Source of the DNA: Prostheceraeus crozeri
Taxonomy: Eukaryota; Platyhelminthes; Polycladida; Euryleptidae
Assembly: GCA_907163375.1 (NCBI GenBank)
Contig: CAJQUW010016879.1
Location: 248,001 to 312,000 of the forward strand
Direction of reading: 5' to 3'
Length of the DNA: 64,000 nucleotides
The notes under the pieces were generated by a model, which saw nothing but the letters and a program-made list of their open reading frames with translations, was not told the DNA's origin and ran no database searches. Each line of letters begins with the position of its first letter. Within the stretch, counting starts at the first letter, position 1. Position numbers and translations under genes: made by a program. Positions 32,341 through 44,887 of the stretch are shown here, piece by piece.

Positions 32341-33449
32341 GTTGGAAGTCTCGTTCCAGAGGGGGGGAGGTCAGAACTTTTTCTCTCCGATTGAGCTGGA
32401 AACATGCTCCTAGACCCAAAATTGGCCAAAAAGTCCAAATCTGCGGTCCACTTTAAACCCGTCTATCTCCGGTTCTAGTGCTCCGATTGACTTCAAATTT
32501 TGATAGCCATGTTTTCTCGCTCTCCCCTTTCATTTAAGACATCCCTCGACTCTCTACGATGACCAGAAGCCGAGATGAAAAAAAGGATGAAACAAAGGTG
32601 GCTACAATTTAACATTTTCAGGAAAAAATCCCGTGTGAAGACCCAGTGTGAAGAAAATTTTCAACTTTTTCTCTCCGATTCACTTGAAACTCACCCTGTA
32701 GATGCAGAATGGCACGCTGATTCCAAATCTGGTCTCTGTTTCCCCTGTCCGAGGCTTGGTTCACCCGCTAGAGCCGTTTTCGTAAAAATTCTAACTCTCG
32801 TTTTTTCGCCAATGTCCAAAATTTTCAATGACGTCTCACATCTATACGAAGGCAGATATGAACAAGCCGCTTCTTCCACTGCATTTTTCTCACTCCTAGC
32901 TTTCAAATGAGCTATCACACGACTTTCTACGATCTCTAGAACCAAAGTTGGAAGTCTCGTTCCAGAGGCGGAGGTCAGAACTTTTTCTCTCCGATTGAGC
33001 TGGAAACATGCTCCTAGACCCAAAATTGGCCAAAACGTCCGAATTTGCACTCCGTTTTCCCATTCGAGACCTCCTTCATGACGAAAAAAGGAATTTCTCA
33101 TCCCAAAACATCCAAAACCTGCCTTTCCCAACTCTGACGTTTTCCTGTCATTTTCCTCTCTAAACCCAGGAAAATAGGACCAAACTGAGCTTTCCACTGC
33201 ATTTTTCTCACTCTTACCTTTCAAATGAGCTATCACACGACTTTCTACGATCTCTAGCACCAAAGTTGGAAGTCTCGTTCCAGAGGGGGGGGGAGGTCAG
33301 CACTTTTTCTCTCCGATTGAGCTGGAAAGAAGTTCCTAGACCCAAAATTGACCAAAACGTCCGAATTTGCACTCCGTTTTCACATCCGAGCACTCCTTCA
33401 TGTCGAAAAATGGACTTTCTCATCCCAAAACAGCCAAAACCCACCTTTT
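32340..33449 (-). repeat. Right terminal array (inverted copy of left array)
   Basis: Read on the minus strand it has a partial A (33449-33352), a full A (to about 33034), a full B (33033-32430) and the first 90 bases of a further unit. It matches the left array almost base for base in inverted orientation, so the two form the element's terminal inverted repeats. The right side has about two units and the left seven. Confidence 0.9.
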
Positions 33450-34486
33450 GCATGTATTGCACATGTATTGTATTAACCTCGTTATTAGCTACCTGTCAGT
33501 AAAATTTGTCATTAATGATTTTCATTAAGACTTCATGAAAATATTTAAACTTAAAAAAGGAATCCAGTGCCTGTTCAATGCTACCGTAACCACATAACAG
33601 CGTGATTGTGCCTAGACGTGCTCACAGAAAATGCTTGTTTTGAAAAAAGTCAGTCTCTTATAAAGATTCTATTTTTGAAAAATTATATACAATGCTTACA
33701 TAGTGAATGCTTCATAAATGACTATAAAAGACCGTATTACAGTATTCCATTTTATAAGTCATGGCTTGGCAAATCCAACAGCTGCTTATGAGCTTATAGA
33801 TTATGGCGAACGCGCAGGTTTCATGATCAGATAATGTACACACGGACTTCTTGATATATGTGGACGTACAATTTAAATGTTCGATTGACAAATTATCTTA
33901 CTCCAATTTCATGCTTAGCTTATCTTTGAAAAAAAAACAGTTCTGCATTTTCTTCAAATCGTGATTTGAAACTTAATGGAATTTATCAAAGAAAATTGGC
34001 TGTTGCAGAAAGATAATCTTGAAAAACAAATAAATGCGGAAAGCTGTCCATATTTATCAATCAGACTTAATTTTTATTCCTCAAATGCCATGCTGGATAC
34101 ATACGAACTAGAGGGTAGTATTGTAATCACGCAATGTTGGTGCCTACCTTTTAAAACACAAAGGAAGGTATTAGCAGTTTAAGACCCGATAAAATCCATC
34201 GAGTAAATCAATCATTGTCTTTGTTATAAATTTCATATTGTTGTATGTAAACAGCTGACCACGTTCTTGCTTATAAAAAGAAATGCCATCTGTAAAATTG
34301 TACATAATAAGTGTCGAGTTTCAATCTTGAAATCAAATCATTGTTCGAAAGATCTAAAAACTGAATCTTCATTCAAAAAACGCCTAGCTACAACAGATCA
34401 ATTGAATTACCGCTGCAAAGACATTGGCTTTATGATAAAAAGGATTTGAAAATCGCATTAATGATATCTATGACCTACATCAATGA
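33450..34486 (-). other. Probable 3' UTR and flank of the G alpha gene
   Basis: This is sequence between the Polinton edge and the G alpha stop codon. No reading frame or element was recognised. Several TTTATT words (AATAAA on the minus strand) are possible polyadenylation signals, but none can be singled out. Confidence 0.35.
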
Positions 34487-34651
34487 TTACAGCATGCATA
34501 GGCCTTCTAGATGCTTATCCATAAGAAATGCTCGACAACCGTCCATCACTTTTTGAATGTTGTCCGTGTTCACAGCACAAGTAAAGTAGCATAAGCATTT
34601 TCTACGGAAGTGGGGATCATGTTCAGCAAATGTCCGCTCTTTCGACACCTC
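34487..34651 (-). CDS. G-protein alpha subunit, last coding exon (Gs-like)
   Basis: The exon starts after a CTCTTTCAG acceptor and encodes EVSKERTFAEHDPHFRRKCL, then YFTCAVNTDNIQKVMDGC and HLEGLCML with a stop. The TCAV-type motif contacts the guanine ring. 'FTCAV.T.NI..V...C' and the 'HL...' end line up best with the C terminus of Gs alpha (HFTCAVDTENIRRVFNDC...HLRQYELL). The last residues, which select receptors, differ from all classes I recall, and the Cys sits third from the end, not at the fourth place used in Gi. It joins in phase with the exon at 36903. Confidence 0.88.
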   Translation of the reverse strand, partial: EVSKERTFAEHDPHFRRKCLCYFTCAVNTDNIQKVMDGCRAFLMDKHLEGLCML

Positions 34652-36902
34652 CTGAAAGAGAAAAAATTGAAAAATTGAAAAATGACTTAAAAGACCGATA
34701 TAAAAAGATGCAAACAATCTCTATGCGTGCGAAATGAAGACAAACTCGACTTTGATGTAAAATTGATTGCTAATACACAATGTCTTAGCTGTCAGTTTCC
34801 TTGAGAATCATTGATCACTTTTCCGCATTGAAACTCTACCTCACAAGCATTCTTCAACTTGATAAAAGCTGTGACCTGTAGTGATTGTTCGGCCTTGCAT
34901 ACTTGTTCCATTTCATGTTACGCGTCTAAGTGGCAAACGTCAGCAGAAGTTGTTATGCAGTGGAATGTTGATCTTTTCGCGGTAATGACTGTCCTTATGA
35001 GATTCAAAGATCTGGTCACAGGAAACAATTGAGAGAAGTTACGACCGCTGAATTCACAGACCTTTATTCCTGCGTTACTGATTTGAAAATGAACACATCA
35101 ATCTACTATAAATTCTTAAATATTCTATAAATGTTAATTGAACGAATGCAATCTTGTATAGAAGTAATTGAAAATATTTCGTAAAATATTATGCCTATGG
35201 CTTCTACTTATGAAATATTATTAGGAGTATATGTGTCAACGTTCACTTTCTTGACAGTACATCATGTTACATTGATTGCGCTGACACCACAAAATAAAAG
35301 AAAAAAGTCTTGGCTTCGAAGCAAAATAAACTCTCGAGATTAACGTACATGTATCTCTGGAGAACACTTTTGGCCGGATTGCGTTTAAATTGAAACTAAT
35401 GCATCGCATAGACCTACCCGAATGACAGTATGTAATTCTGGAAATTTAATAAAATTTGATGCAGTTCGCCTACTTGAGTTCTTGAGATCTTAACCACATA
35501 ATCTCTATCGAGTGCGGGATTTCGATAAAGCTTGGATTCAAAAATACACATAACTAGCATGTAGGCTGCTGCAAGCAAAGTGCTGAAAGCGTCACATGCT
35601 TGCGATTCCATGCACTATCAAGGCACCCTGTATTGAGAGGAATGAAGCATGTCCTATTACAGAAAAATGAAACAAACGTGTGCGCAAAAATGTACAAATA
35701 CAATTCTCTCAGCCACTTGCATTTGTTGAGTTGGTGTTCAAATTTGGAATCCGATATGTTTCTTGTGGGTTTCACTTGGATTTTAATGGCATTATCACCA
35801 TTCCAATATAAGTTATGGAGCATGTTGCCGTTCACTGCTTTTATCATTACTTTTTAAAGCGTCGCAAGTGTTATGAAAAATGTGTCATGAATTGTAATTG
35901 AAAATCAATTTGATTTTTCTGATGTAGGCTATGCTTAAAAAACCTTTTCTTTCAATGAGGCTTGCTCGAGAATGATGAAGATCTGAGAACGTCTGACACA
36001 CACTATATACACTGTAGACGTTTTATCAATCCGAAATTTAATTCAAAATTATTGTTATGGATTTAAATGTTTGGACATGTAATGCTTGCAATACCGAAGT
36101 ATTTGCACTAGTCATTCATTCACGTTTTAAGGAGCATTGAAATGTTCGGCAGCATTGCAACATTTGAATGTCAATCAAAGCTGCAGTCATGCGATGAGAT
36201 ATGCATCATGCATGGTGGGCCGCATTCTATAAGTCCCCTGCACTTTTTGAAATGGCAATTAATTCGATGTTTTTAATACATCCAAATTGGGTGCATTTCA
36301 CGCGGGATTTTCATATGTCAATGTATTCAAAGCGACATACCAAATACGAGACTAAGGTCCAATGCATTGGAAGAACGATGCATCGTTGAATTGGTTAATT
36401 GGTTGCGTCACAGTGATGCGTGAAATTTCTTGCTAATTAAAAGTTAATGGAGTCATTTTTCCTGCGTGTAAAGATGATCGCTACTCATTGTTGGCATCAA
36501 AAACTTTCACCATGCGCCAAAGTTACAGCTGTAGTGCAATTCTATAATTAGATGCTGCTGTACTGTCAATCTCAGGCTCATTAATGATCGTCGAAAAATT
36601 TAAGTTGACGTTTAAAAGTTTAATTCAATTTTTCTGCATTTATTTTCTTCTGTCGAAGGTCTCAAGTCAAAACTTAAATAATGGCCATTGTACTTCAAAA
36701 TTTCAGCCTTTTTAATATACGGTAGAAAAACAATTCTTCTGACAAATATTTCAACTCGCCTCTTTATCAATTTAATTCACGAAAATTTTACGGCAATCTG
36801 AATACAAGTGTGGCTGTAACTTAAGTTATTGATAATAAATTTTGCAGCTTATAGTTATTCTTTATTTTGAAAAAGGAAATTGAGACGACTAATTGCACTC
36901 AC
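34652..36902 (-). other. G alpha intron
   Basis: A 2.25 kb intron. Its minus-strand donor is ACC/GTGAGT after 36903 and its acceptor CTCTTTCAG before 34651. No inserted element or other gene was recognised inside. Confidence 0.75.
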
Positions 36903-37048
36903 GGTAAATATGTAATGAATGTAACAAGCCGTACGTATGGTTTCTGGATGTATACCGGGATTTTCCTTTGAGCGCGAACGCTTTCTTCGTTTATAATTGC
37001 AACTTTCATCGAAAGGATAGGAATGCATGAACTGTTTTCTCACGTCAT
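36903..37048 (-). CDS. G-protein alpha subunit, penultimate coding exon
   Basis: A 146-base exon with acceptor TTTCTAAATTTCAG and donor ACC/GTGAGT. It encodes DVRKQFMHSYPFDESCNY, a basic run KRRKRSRSK, then HPETIRTACYIHYIFT. The last part matches the 'P..T.A.YFI.DEF' helix of Gs alpha that precedes the TCAT strand. The first part has no counterpart in ordinary G alpha subunits and, with the end of the previous exon, forms an insertion of about 65 residues. The phase fits both neighbours: it starts by completing a codon opened by one base (GAT), and ends on a codon boundary. Confidence 0.82.
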
Positions 37049-40018
37049 CTGAAATTTAGAAACAGCAATTTAGCACCACAAAAGCATTACTATGCTAAAA
37101 TTCTCTGCAGACAATGCTCTTCATTTCATTCCTTATCTGAAATTCTTTAATTGTCTTCCAGCAAAATTCATTGCTTCGTTCATTCGTTGCTTTGTATTTT
37201 CGAAAGTCGAACTGAATGATGGAAAAGTACGTAGGTCTAGTTTCGCTTATTTTTTAATTCACAATTTGCTTAGTCAAGTACACCGTTGTCCACTAACAGA
37301 GAAAGCCTACAAATAATTTTCATTTTTTATAGATGAATATTGAAAGACATCTTGGCGTTCAAAAAATTACCCGTAGAAAACATTTCAAAGATGCATGGAA
37401 CATTTTAAAATTATAGTAAATCTTATGAATACATGTAGATCTACATAGGAGTGTATGAAAATGCCATGTCTGCGTTGGCAAATCATGTGGTAGGCTACCT
37501 CACACAAAGAATATAGCTTATAGTACAGGAATTTACCGCTATAAGTTACCCCGATTATACGATAAGCATACGAGTATTTCCTTATCACATTGCTTTACAC
37601 AATGAGCCCCCCTAACCTTTGAATAAAACTCGTTGTCATCTTATGTGACTTCTGGTTTTTTGCAACACTGCTATGAGAGATGAATCAGACAAACATTTTA
37701 TACTACCTTCATTTTTATGCCCTGCGAATTGGTGGTGTGCGATATTTTCGGATTATCAGTCGCACGGTAAAGTTCCGATAAAAAACGAATAATAGCTTGT
37801 TGTGCAGCCATTCTGCTTATGCAGTCTGGCCAGTTTTGGCTTTCCGAGCCGCACTTATGAGAAATTGTAGGGCAAAGCACAGCGCTTACGGTTGCAAAGG
37901 ACTCAAATGCCATAGTTTTTCAAGTCTGAGGGCATCTTTATATTTAATATACTCAATCTGATGCTTTTTAATCTTCTGTGTAATTAAAATGTATGGACAT
38001 CGTGGACATGCATGTGTAAAAATTCTTTAGAGTAGGAGGCAAAAGATCATTTATGACTGCTGAATATAATCATAGAAGCAATACTAAAACTTGTTTTATC
38101 AGCATATTTTGTAGTGAATTTCTCCGTGTACGATTGATCTTTTAAGTATGTGAAAATTTTAACGAAGTTGAATTCAGACGCATTAAGTACAGAATAAGCC
38201 GTTTGTGGAATAAGCTAATTTTGGTTTGCACTGTGTGTAGATCTAACTCAAGAGAATAATAAATTCGGCAACTGCGTCATTAAAATATTTTAAGTATACA
38301 GTGCAATAGTAAATTTTATTCTACAAATTATGTCTTCTATTCTTCTCTCTATCAAAAATTGAATGATCTCGCTGACATTAATGAAGCATTGGGCTGTTTG
38401 AAGTATTAACAATGACGATTTCAGCACAGATTTCAATGAAACAGTTTGATCGAGTAACCTTAGCTGACATTTAAAACCATCAATGGCAGGCTATTATGAA
38501 GTAGGCCTAATTTTGATTCAAGCAAGAAAAAGAAATTTAAGAATTAAAGAATTCTATTTGTAACTTAGGGAAGATGCACTGGTTAGACATTAAAATCAAC
38601 AAAATGTAATGTCACTTTAAATCGAAATGTAATGATGTTTTTTACTTTGTCACCCAATTACCCAATGGTCTCAAATGTCTGAAAACTACTTCGATGCATG
38701 ATCAGTTCAGGAATTAAGTTGCCAACATTGAAGAAGTCTATGCTTGGCATAGTTGAAATCAATTGGTTATCAATCATTAATTAAATACTGGGTAGTTTGA
38801 CTGTCCATTATTGAATTTTTAATTTGCAACTTAATGGGTAACTCGATTTTATAATCGAATAAATAGTGGTAATTATTTATGTGAAAGTGCTTTAGCTTTT
38901 CCTTTGTATTTACCGTTCATATTTGGCAATGTGACTTTCGCACAATATTACGACCGTTAATAAGAGCATAATGAATATCTTCTGTTATTTGATGATTTTA
39001 GATAGCTAGCGATAGACGGCCAGAATTAATTGCAACACAATTTTCAAAACCCCACCCCAGCAATTGTTCTGAAATAATCGGATCATCAAGAACGAATACA
39101 AACGATACCATTTCAAGTATCTCAATATCTGAATTTATTTCAGAAAGTTTAGCTACTTTAACTGCAGTACGGCTGAAATTCACTCTGTAAAGTGCATATC
39201 AACCATAGATCATGCAGTTTGTTCTTGAGAGTATTTTCATTTCAAAGGTCGGTACTTTTTCAAATGGAGTCAGTGCTCCATACCATCCCAATCATTGACT
39301 TCTTGCAAGTCGATAGCATGTCAACAAGTCTAAGGGGTCAGTTAATGAGATGCTATCGACATACGTATTACATGAAACAGCATCTGTGCACAATTCCCGA
39401 AGAAAATGTATTACACATGCATTTGGGTTAGTAAAGAATCAATTTCTGAATTCCATTTGCACATGGTATTATGCGATAGATAGTTATATAATATCACAGT
39501 AATATGTGTAAAGAGGCCTTAGGTCATTTTCCAAATATCAGAGTTAGGAGCATAAGTATTTGTAAAAAAATTTTTTTGTTGTAATGAACCTTTATATATT
39601 TCGATTAGCTCTTTGGTCATCATCAGACGGAAAACACCGCCTTGAAATATTTTTCATAAATTCAAATTCAGTTAACTTTTTAAACGTTCATAGAAAAGGC
39701 AAAGTGCTATTTGTTATTGCATTGATAGTATCTTTTGCTGAGGTGATTTTTGTTTAATGAGATTATACAGTGTCATTGGTTTATAATTTTTGTTGTGTTG
39801 TTCCATTTGAAATCAAACATTTCTAACACAATTACGGACAAAACCGAACACTGAACTTGACAACATGTCCATCGCGTTGTCAGTGCTTATTTATATTTAT
39901 GTACACATTGCAATCCACTTCACTATTTTTGAGAGCTATACATGGAAACTGTTTTTTACTATGAAACCGTGAAAGCGGTTGCTAACAAACCACAATTTAT
40001 GCTTCGACATTTATTTAC
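37049..40018 (-). other. G alpha intron
   Basis: A 2.97 kb intron with donor CAG/GTAAAT and acceptor TTTCAG. A frame at 37698-37913 has plausible splice-like edges but the wrong phase to be an exon of this gene. No element was recognised. Confidence 0.7.
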
Positions 40019-40275
40019 CTGAGGGTTTGAAAGATGAGTATGGACGGGTTCGAAGAAGGATAGGAATTTCATACATTGATGAGGACCTTGAGTATTTGCG
40101 ACTGGGTTCAGAAACTGAACAACTACCAAAAGAGGAGCGCCCGTTTTCCTCTATACTGTTGAGATCTTCATCTAGCTCTTCAAAAAACTTATCAAGTGTA
40201 AGTCCTGCTCGTATTCGCTGTTCCAATAAATCAATCTTGTTGATGAAAACTAGAACAGGGACTTCTTGTAAATAT
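40019..40275 (-). CDS. G-protein alpha subunit exon with NKxD motif
   Basis: A 257-base exon between acceptor TTCTTTCTCTTTCAG and donor TCAG/GTAAAT. It begins KYLQEVPVLVFINKIDLLEQ, containing the NKID guanine-specificity motif. The resemblance to Gs alpha ([20 protein letters not shown]) continues through RIRAGLTLDKFF. A Ser-, Arg- and Glu-rich stretch (SSFGSCSVSEPSRKYSRS) with no counterpart in standard subunits follows. The first base completes the Lys codon left open by the exon at 45389, and the last base opens an Asp codon finished in the next exon. Confidence 0.88.
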
Positions 40276-40421
40276 CTGAAAGAGAAAGAACAGCAAATCC
40301 AACGATCTATTATCAGCCTAAGTGTTGTGTAAAAATAATAATTCACATCAAGGATGATGGACTAGCTGTGCGTGGTCCAAAGACTAGTTGAGGTCTCCCT
40401 GGCACAGTTGTTGGGTACATG

Positions 40422-40463
40422 CATGGACGTCGCTATATTGGTCGGAATATAGCGACGTCCATG
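40422..40463. repeat. Perfect 18-bp-arm hairpin
   Basis: CATGGACGTCGCTATATT (40422-40439) and its exact inverse (40446-40463) enclose the six-base loop GGTCGG. It lies in a G alpha intron, 245 bases from the Harbinger element. Function unknown. Confidence 0.9.
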
Positions 40464-40708
40464 GTACATGGCTTTGCGATCATTTGGTGGTGCTGTCTAG
40501 CCCTCGAGAGTGTCAGTGGAAGTCGGCATGATGGACAACCTGACTAAAAGCATCCGAATTTCCAATATAGAATAAATACGAAACTAGGATTTGTCATCTT
40601 AGCAAATTTTTACCCGTGGGATTTTCAGCTTTGAAAACCCGGGGCTCATGGAACCCCCTCTGGTTACATGTATGAGGCTCCAGTGACTCAATCCTCTCCA
40701 AACTCTAA

Positions 40709-42717
40709 AGGGGCTTTCACAATAGTCGTGCGACCTCTTTACGACTTCTTACGATCATGGTCGTAAGATCGATCGCATCTATCGCACGACCAGTCTCTTG
40801 CTGTCGCACGACTTCCCATGGTCTCCTGTAGTCGCATCTGAATTTTGTGCATGCACAAAATTCAGGCGCAACCACTTTTGGGATTCTAGCTCGCGCGATC
40901 GCTCGTGCGACGGTCGCGTATAGTCGTGCAACAGTATCAGAAGTCGCACGACCATCTTGCGACTACTTGTTTGCTTTCGACCCTTTGCGCTGTTGTTCAC
41001 CTGTTGTACCGCTTTTGTACAATTAAAATAAACATTATTATTATTATTATTTCCTTCCAAAAGTATGCTTTGATGTGACCATCGTACGACTATGAGACCA
41101 TCGTGCAACAGTCTCTTGTACACGTGAGACTGGTCTCACGACTTCACGCCAATATATATATCGCACATGTGCTATCAGCTTCATATCATTGTATCATGTC
41201 CTCTGTTCGCCCCCGTGACGTGCTGCGCTCACCTGATAGAGACATTGCTGCGTTGGTGCTTCTTATTCGACTTCGACGACGTAATAGAAGACGCAGAAGA
41301 CGTTGGTGGGTCAAGCCTTGGATTGCGAGGCGTGAGGGGTTTGGCCAGTACCACACTCTGATGGCAGAATTAGAGCTGCAATCCCCAGAGGACTTCGTCA
41401 ACTACTTGAGAATGCCTCCGGAGATGTTCTACGAGATACTGACGCGCATATCCTCAAGAATCGAGAAGAATGGAAACTTCCGAGAACCTCTTGAACCTGG
41501 TCTGAAGTTAGCTATCACTCTTAGATACATGGCTACATGGTGCAAGCTACAAGACACTCCAGTATTCGTTCCGTGTTGCCCACAACAGTATAGCACTGTT
41601 CATTCCGGAGGTCTGTCAGGCCATAGTTGACGAGTACGAAGATCTGGTGTTTGCCTTCCCTAGGAACCCTGACGACTGGAGAGACATTGCAAGTAAGTTC
41701 AGTGAGTACTCGATTTTCTTGAACGATAAAAAAGTCGTCGACTATAATATTATTGCAAGCACTATTTTTGATGTCAGAATTATGATCAGTGTGAACTACT
41801 GATCAAAATGCACACCATTGTCTCGAAATTTCGTTCAGTAAAAACGTTGAAGTGAAGAAAAATATTTAGTACATTATAAGCGTTTGATCTGACCGCCTAC
41901 ACTGTTGATAATACATGTAGTCATTATCACATTTTGTTGCATCTCAGTGAATACTGCATCAATTTTTATGATTCAAATTGCAAATTAATCCTCGATGAAC
42001 GGAGAATTTAGTAAATCCAGTGAAATATTGATGCAAGAGATTTCCATTAATTAGTTATTTGCCGATAGTTATCTTGACAGATAGACGAACGTTTCAATGC
42101 TAGGTACTGATTGGCTGATAGCACCCACTGTTTCTGTCTGGGACAACTTCGCTGTAAAATGCGTTCTATAAAGGTCATGCTTACGTCACAGAGATGGAAT
42201 ACGCTGCTGCTCCAATACTAAGACTATAGATAATTTATCTCTGCGGCTCACGTCAACGGATGGAAGATCTTTACATGTCAATAATTTGTAAACACACATG
42301 ATGGCCTTCCAACAAGCATGAATAGAATAGAAAATATATTTATCAAATAGGCTCTACCAAATCCCAGTGTATCCGTGGGAAACTAGCGTACAACACCGTA
42401 GCAGTCAAGAGTCTAGGCTACCGGTTGACGATGTCAAGGTCGCGACTGCTCGTGCAACAGTCACATAGTCTTGCGATCGGTTGTACGATTGACTCAGCCA
42501 TCGAACAATGCAATTGCTAGGTCGTGCAACTATCGCACGACCATGCGAGAGGTCGCATGACTGATCAAACGACTGATCGTACAACAGTCTCCTTCGAGCA
42601 TACGACTGTTGTGCGACTAGATTTTTCACTGCGACTATTTGTGCGACTGACATTGGATCGCTTCTGAGCGCATGGTCGCAAGGTCGCATCTGTCGCACGA
42701 CTATTGTGAAAGCCCCT
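40709..42717 (+). mobile_element. PIF/Harbinger DNA transposon, defective
   Basis: The ends are AGGGGCTTTCACAATAGTCG and its inverse, flanked on both sides by TAA (40706-40708 and 42718-42720), the 3-bp duplication of Harbinger elements. GTCGTGCGAC and close variants are scattered densely in both end regions (40723-41140 and 42430-42700) and are probable transposase-binding sites. Inside lie a TATA-like ATATATAT (41153) and the 5' part of a transposase gene. The catalytic region and the Myb-like partner gene were not seen. Confidence 0.9.
41196..41692 (+). pseudogene. Harbinger transposase, N-terminal part
   Basis: From the ATG at 41196 the frame reads MSSVRPRDVLRSPDRD, an Arg-rich run, then WWVKPWIARREGFGQYH and MPPEMFYEILTRISSRI. 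The 'W..PW...R...G.Y..L..EL' and 'F..Y.RM....F..IL..I' blocks are characteristic of Harbinger/HARBI1-type transposases. After about 41540 the family-like sequence (FRVAHNSIALFIPEV...AFPRNPDDWRDIA) continues in another frame, and it ends at a donor-like GCAA/GTAAGT. The DDE catalytic domain is missing. In the family this enzyme cuts and moves the element with a Myb-like helper. Confidence 0.8.
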
Positions 42718-43199
42718 TAAGCAACACACCATTCGGCGCATGCTCGTTATGATGGCAATGGCTTTTGCTAACAAAGGCCACTTTGTTGCTATAAATAGCA
42801 TTTCAAAGCTTGAATTCCATATTAATTATTTTTTAAAATTGAATTATTTGATTATCCGATCGAAATGGATGATAGATGTCTCTGAATATTCTATTCATTT
42901 ATCATATTAACAAAGCGTCTTAACACAATGCTTGGAGTATGTATGATTGCATTGGGATAGTTAGATGGCGGTCATAACAACTCAAATAGAGATTTTTGAA
43001 AGTCCATGTGAACTACGTAAATGGGAAATTCCACGAAAAGTGAGATAGATCGGAAAAATAGCAATTTGCTATAAAGCTGCGGCTTACTTTTATTTTCCAA
43101 ACATAATGTTCGAAACGTTTACAATTTACACGTAGCATGATAGTCTAATATGTAGTCATGTAGTCGCAAAATGGCTCTTCGTCATCAGTTTAGCAATCG

Positions 43200-43275
43200 C
43201 CCGACCCAGGAATCAAACCGAATTCGGCGATGAGAAGAGGTCGCATGTTTTCTTCACTATGCCACGCCGACAGTA
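43200..43275 (-). repeat. tRNA-derived SINE head or tRNA pseudogene
   Basis: On the minus strand TGGCATAGTGAAG fits an RNA polymerase III A box, and GGTTTGATTCC, about 33 bases on, fits a B box. The flanks can pair only poorly as an acceptor stem, so it is more likely a SINE head or worn tRNA copy than a working tRNA. Confidence 0.45.
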
Positions 43276-44850
43276 CCAGTATTGGGAATCAAGGGTGTTG
43301 GTGTCTTTTATTAACTCTTTTGTTCTCTTCAAATATTTTACTCGGTTGTAGTTAAAAATATTTTGTATATTTCAGCAATCTACAGGTATCCTTGCATGCT
43401 TAAGTCAATGCGATGAGGATAAATTACAAATCACATGTCATTTATTTGTAAAGCAATTCTTGACAAAATTCTTGCATCTGCACTGTATCTGCACATGTCT
43501 CTCCAGTTTCTCGAATATCGCATGTGCTGCATTAAGTGAACGATTTAATGCACGTATATCTACTCGTGCCTAGCATTGGTTTATTGTGGATGATTTGTGT
43601 GTCTAGTTTTCCTAATGACCTTAAAAGGATTAATAGCTGTTGTCAACGTCTAAATGTTAAATTCAGGAAAATCAATCCAACTTCTCTGACATTTTACTCA
43701 AACCAACTATAGCGAAGAGGATAAGATAATTGTGAACTCATTGAGGAATTGCTTTTGGAAAATATGACTGATTAAATCGCCAAGTCGACAAATATTCATC
43801 CATCATTCAGGCAAATGTAGGTGGATATAATCTAATCCACCATCAATCCTAGTTTTTATTTAATACAGAAGAGCGCCAACTGCTATTTTGCATTTCAATT
43901 TTATTAGATATATTTGAAAAAATGATCAGTTATTGTTAGCAATCAACTATTATAAATATTGATAAACATTTTAATTATCCTTCAAAAACTTCAAACTTTT
44001 CATCTGGACATTCTTCATAAGGTTATGAAGCATCTGAAGATCAAGAATGTGTTTTTACGCAAAGTAATTATTCATTTATTACGTATTACGTGAAGACAAG
44101 ATTTCAATTTATGTTTTCTATTTTTGATAGAAAATATGTATTCCATATATTCATTAATTGAACGATGTACAGGTATACACATCAACATATATTTTCGCAA
44201 ACTCTAAAATCACTTACATAGCATTTCGCACTTTTCTGCTATAAAATCCCGAAGATGGATTACATACATGACATGCACTGGAATTGGATTAGGTGGAATA
44301 CAGCAGATAAGGTCAATTTGGCTTAGAAGCGCATCAATTGACTTCGCTACGATGAAGTCGATTCACTGAATAATGACACAAATAATCACATCATGTCCTC
44401 GAACGCTCGCTTAAAGCATGCAAATTTAAATTTGGTTGCATATACTTAGGTAATATGAATGTACTTTCAACAACATACAAAATTGCAATTTTTCATAATT
44501 CTTGCAATTCATGATGTCCTATATTCGATCAGATAAATACTTTTGCACATGAACAAACTTTCATACTGATAGTTGCATGCATGTTGAAGAGCTGATAAGT
44601 TTTCTACTGGAAATGATCTTCAGCCTATTGATTCTTGCATCATAATGCGTTTAATTCAAAAACATGTAACCCAGTTCTATCTGCCGCATGCGTACTAACT
44701 CCTATTATCATAAATATTCTTGTGATCCTTTGCTCTCGCAAGATAATGGCAGTGAGCCATTGAAATATATATATCGAGCTGATATGCATGAAAATTAAGT
44801 CAACTTGACTTTTCTCAAAACAACAGTAAAAACATGCATAATATATAATA

Positions 44851-44887
44851 CATATATATATGTATATATATATATATATATATATAC
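44851..44887. repeat. TA microsatellite
   Basis: An almost pure TA dinucleotide run in a G alpha intron. Confidence 0.95.

Larger units (their letters stand above)
17627..33449 (+). mobile_element. Fossil Polinton/adintovirus-like element
   Basis: This is a 15.8 kb element bounded by inverted arrays (left 17627-21062, right 32340-33449). It carries a Polinton gene set: pX-like, packaging ATPase, conserved virion-type protein, chromodomain integrase, small basic protein, double-jelly-roll capsid (F54H12.2-like), adenain-type protease and penton-like protein. Accessory genes encode a RING protein, a UBA-like protein, a membrane protein, a nuclease-like protein and a minus-strand product. No protein-primed PolB is visible, so it is incomplete or a PolB-lacking lineage. 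It is broken, with roughly five interruptions of its reading frames, while several structural genes look whole. The two terminal arrays remain nearly identical, suggesting recent arrival or recent homogenisation. No target duplication was found. Confidence 0.88.

Noticed and set aside
37698-37913. Minus-strand frame between two G alpha exons with splice-like edges
   Set aside because: Inserting it between the exons at 40019 and 36903 breaks the phase and introduces a stop, while those two exons join directly in phase.
43200-43275. A working tRNA gene
   Set aside because: A and B boxes are recognisable, but stems pair poorly and no anticodon arm could be drawn with confidence.
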